Shown here in pieces: positions 5,073-5,821 of a stretch of 5,821 bases of DNA. The DNA lies in contig JAUWTR010000127.1 of the NCBI GenBank assembly GCA_030614645.1, positions 1-5,821 on the forward strand. Direction: 5' to 3'. The position numbers were made by a program, and so were the translations under genes. The DNA is from Candidatus Aminicenantota bacterium. Lineage in GTDB: Bacteria > Acidobacteriota > Aminicenantia > Aminicenantales > Aminicenantaceae. The notes under the pieces were generated by a model. It was not told the origin of the DNA. It made no database searches and saw only the letters and a list, made by a program, of their open reading frames with translations. Positions within the stretch are counted from its first letter, which is position 1. Each line of letters begins with the position of its first letter.

Positions 5073-5821
5073 ATGGTAAAAAAGCTTGTTTCATTAGCCA
5101 CCCTAATACTTATTATTACTGCCTCCGGTTTAGCTCAGAACCTAGTTCTTAAAGGAGGAACTGTTTTGACCTTGACCAATGGAACGATTGAAAACGGAAC
5201 CATTGTTATCCAAAACGGCAAAATAACAGCTATCGGCAGAGATGTATTGATTCCGTCCGGGATTAAAGTAATCAACACCAGCGGAAAATATATAATGCCG
5301 GGTATTATCGATACCCATGTTCATTACGCCCTTACCGGCATGTCTGATGTTAATGAAGCGACAGACCCAGTAACGCCCCAGATATGGATGAAAGATGTCC
5401 TCGTCCCTGGTCATGATTCCATACTCAAAACTCTGGCCGGCGGAGTAACTGCTGTCAAGACCATGCACGGAAGTGCTAATGTTATAGGTGGAGTAAATGT
5501 CACTATAAAACTTAAATACAATGCCCCGGTTGAAGAAATGATCATTCAGGACGCCCGTCAGCAGCTAAAAATGGCATTAGGAGAAAATCCCAAACGCACC
5601 TACGGCCAGGGCAAAGGAAAAACTCCTTCCACACGTATGGGAAACGCCTATGTAGCACGTAAAGCCTTTATCGAAGCCCGCGAATATAAGGCCAAATGGG
5701 ATAAATACGAAAAGGATAAAGCCGCTGAAGAAAAAGACATACTCCCGCCGAAAAAAGACCTAAAAATGGAAACATTAAAGCAGGTCCTGGAAAAAAAGTT
5801 GAGCATTGACTGCCATATCTA
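5073..5821 (+). CDS. Exported metal-dependent amidohydrolase (imidazolonepropionase-like), 5' part only
   Basis: The first 249 codons are present and the frame is still open at the right edge. Full-length relatives are usually about 420-480 residues. The enzyme should hydrolyse an amide, a cyclic amide or a peptide-like bond outside the cytoplasm. Residues 1-21 form a signal peptide ending SGLA before Gln22. The small N-terminal beta domain follows, then PGIIDTHVH (76-84), whose His82 and His84 are the metal ligands that open the TIM barrel. GGVTAVKTMHGSANVIGG (123-140) and KMALGENPKR (166-175) match this secreted amidohydrolase group, as does the TRMG segment near 187-190. A highly charged stretch follows at about 201-242. 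DCH (246-248), near the edge, is probably the start of the next metal-histidine motif. It has a very good ribosome binding site and sits 220 bases after the creatininase-family gene, behind a terminator-like hairpin. The remaining active-site residues lie outside the window. Confidence 0.9.
   Translation, partial: MVKKLVSLATLILIITASGLAQNLVLKGGTVLTLTNGTIENGTIVIQNGKITAIGRDVLIPSGIKVINTSGKYIMPGIIDTHVHYALTGMSDVNEATDPVTPQIWMKDVLVPGHDSILKTLAGGVTAVKTMHGSANVIGGVNVTIKLKYNAPVEEMIIQDARQQLKMALGENPKRTYGQGKGKTPSTRMGNAYVARKAFIEAREYKAKWDKYEKDKAAEEKDILPPKKDLKMETLKQVLEKKLSIDCHI

Noticed and set aside
4841..5101. Minus-strand open frame across the gap before the amidohydrolase
   Set aside because: It overlaps the ends of two real genes and the hairpin, shows no protein family resemblance and has no ribosome binding site.

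Overview
The window is about 5.8 kb from a bacterial genome of middling GC content. It holds two divergent gene groups that meet at a shared intergenic region near 2168-2351. On the minus strand are an exported Gfo/Idh/MocA-type dehydrogenase with a twin-arginine signal and, 13 bases downstream, an exported HEAT-repeat protein. On the plus strand are a GT4-type glycosyltransferase, an exported creatininase-family protein and the first 249 codons of an exported amidohydrolase that runs off the right edge.

Four of the five genes carry N-terminal export signals, and all five have good Shine-Dalgarno sequences 4-7 bases before the chosen ATG. This points to a diderm bacterium that does much of its chemistry outside the cytoplasm. 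The Tat-exported Gfo/Idh/MocA protein with the C-terminal 'RNPW' signature, next to a HEAT protein of this type, is a style I associate with Planctomycetes, Verrucomicrobia, Lentisphaerae and environmental candidate phyla. The exported creatininase and amidohydrolase also fit FCB or Acidobacteria-like candidate lineages. I cannot place it more precisely.

Left part (1-2167, minus strand): the dehydrogenase and HEAT gene look like one operon, transcribed from a reasonable promoter (TTGAAA, 17 bases, TAAGAT) in the intergenic region. The -35 box lies inside a perfect inverted repeat that could be an operator. The HEAT reading frame ends in TAA at 106-108. However, the 35 codons beyond it, in the same frame up to the window edge, still read as HEAT-protein sequence, so the stop looks like a nonsense mutation, a sequencing error or a true recent truncation. 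In related clusters such proteins accompany extracellular sugar oxidation and 3-keto-glycoside breakdown; that role here is an inference.

Right part (2352-5821, plus strand): the glycosyltransferase has an intact EX7E motif and two long insertions in its C-terminal half. After 41 bases comes a creatininase-family protein whose metal-site motifs differ from the classical ones. After a further 220 bases comes the amidohydrolase. That 220-base gap contains a TATAAT box, a doubtful small ORF and a terminator-like hairpin with a U-run that ends only 18 bases before the amidohydrolase ATG. There is no room for a promoter after the hairpin, so it may act as an attenuator. The two exported hydrolases could act on related cyclic amide substrates; the glycosyltransferase has no obvious link to them.

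No rRNA, tRNA, CRISPR array, insertion sequence or phage gene was seen, and no wholly new system is evident. The most notable points are the interrupted HEAT gene, the leader hairpin and the unusual creatininase metal site.
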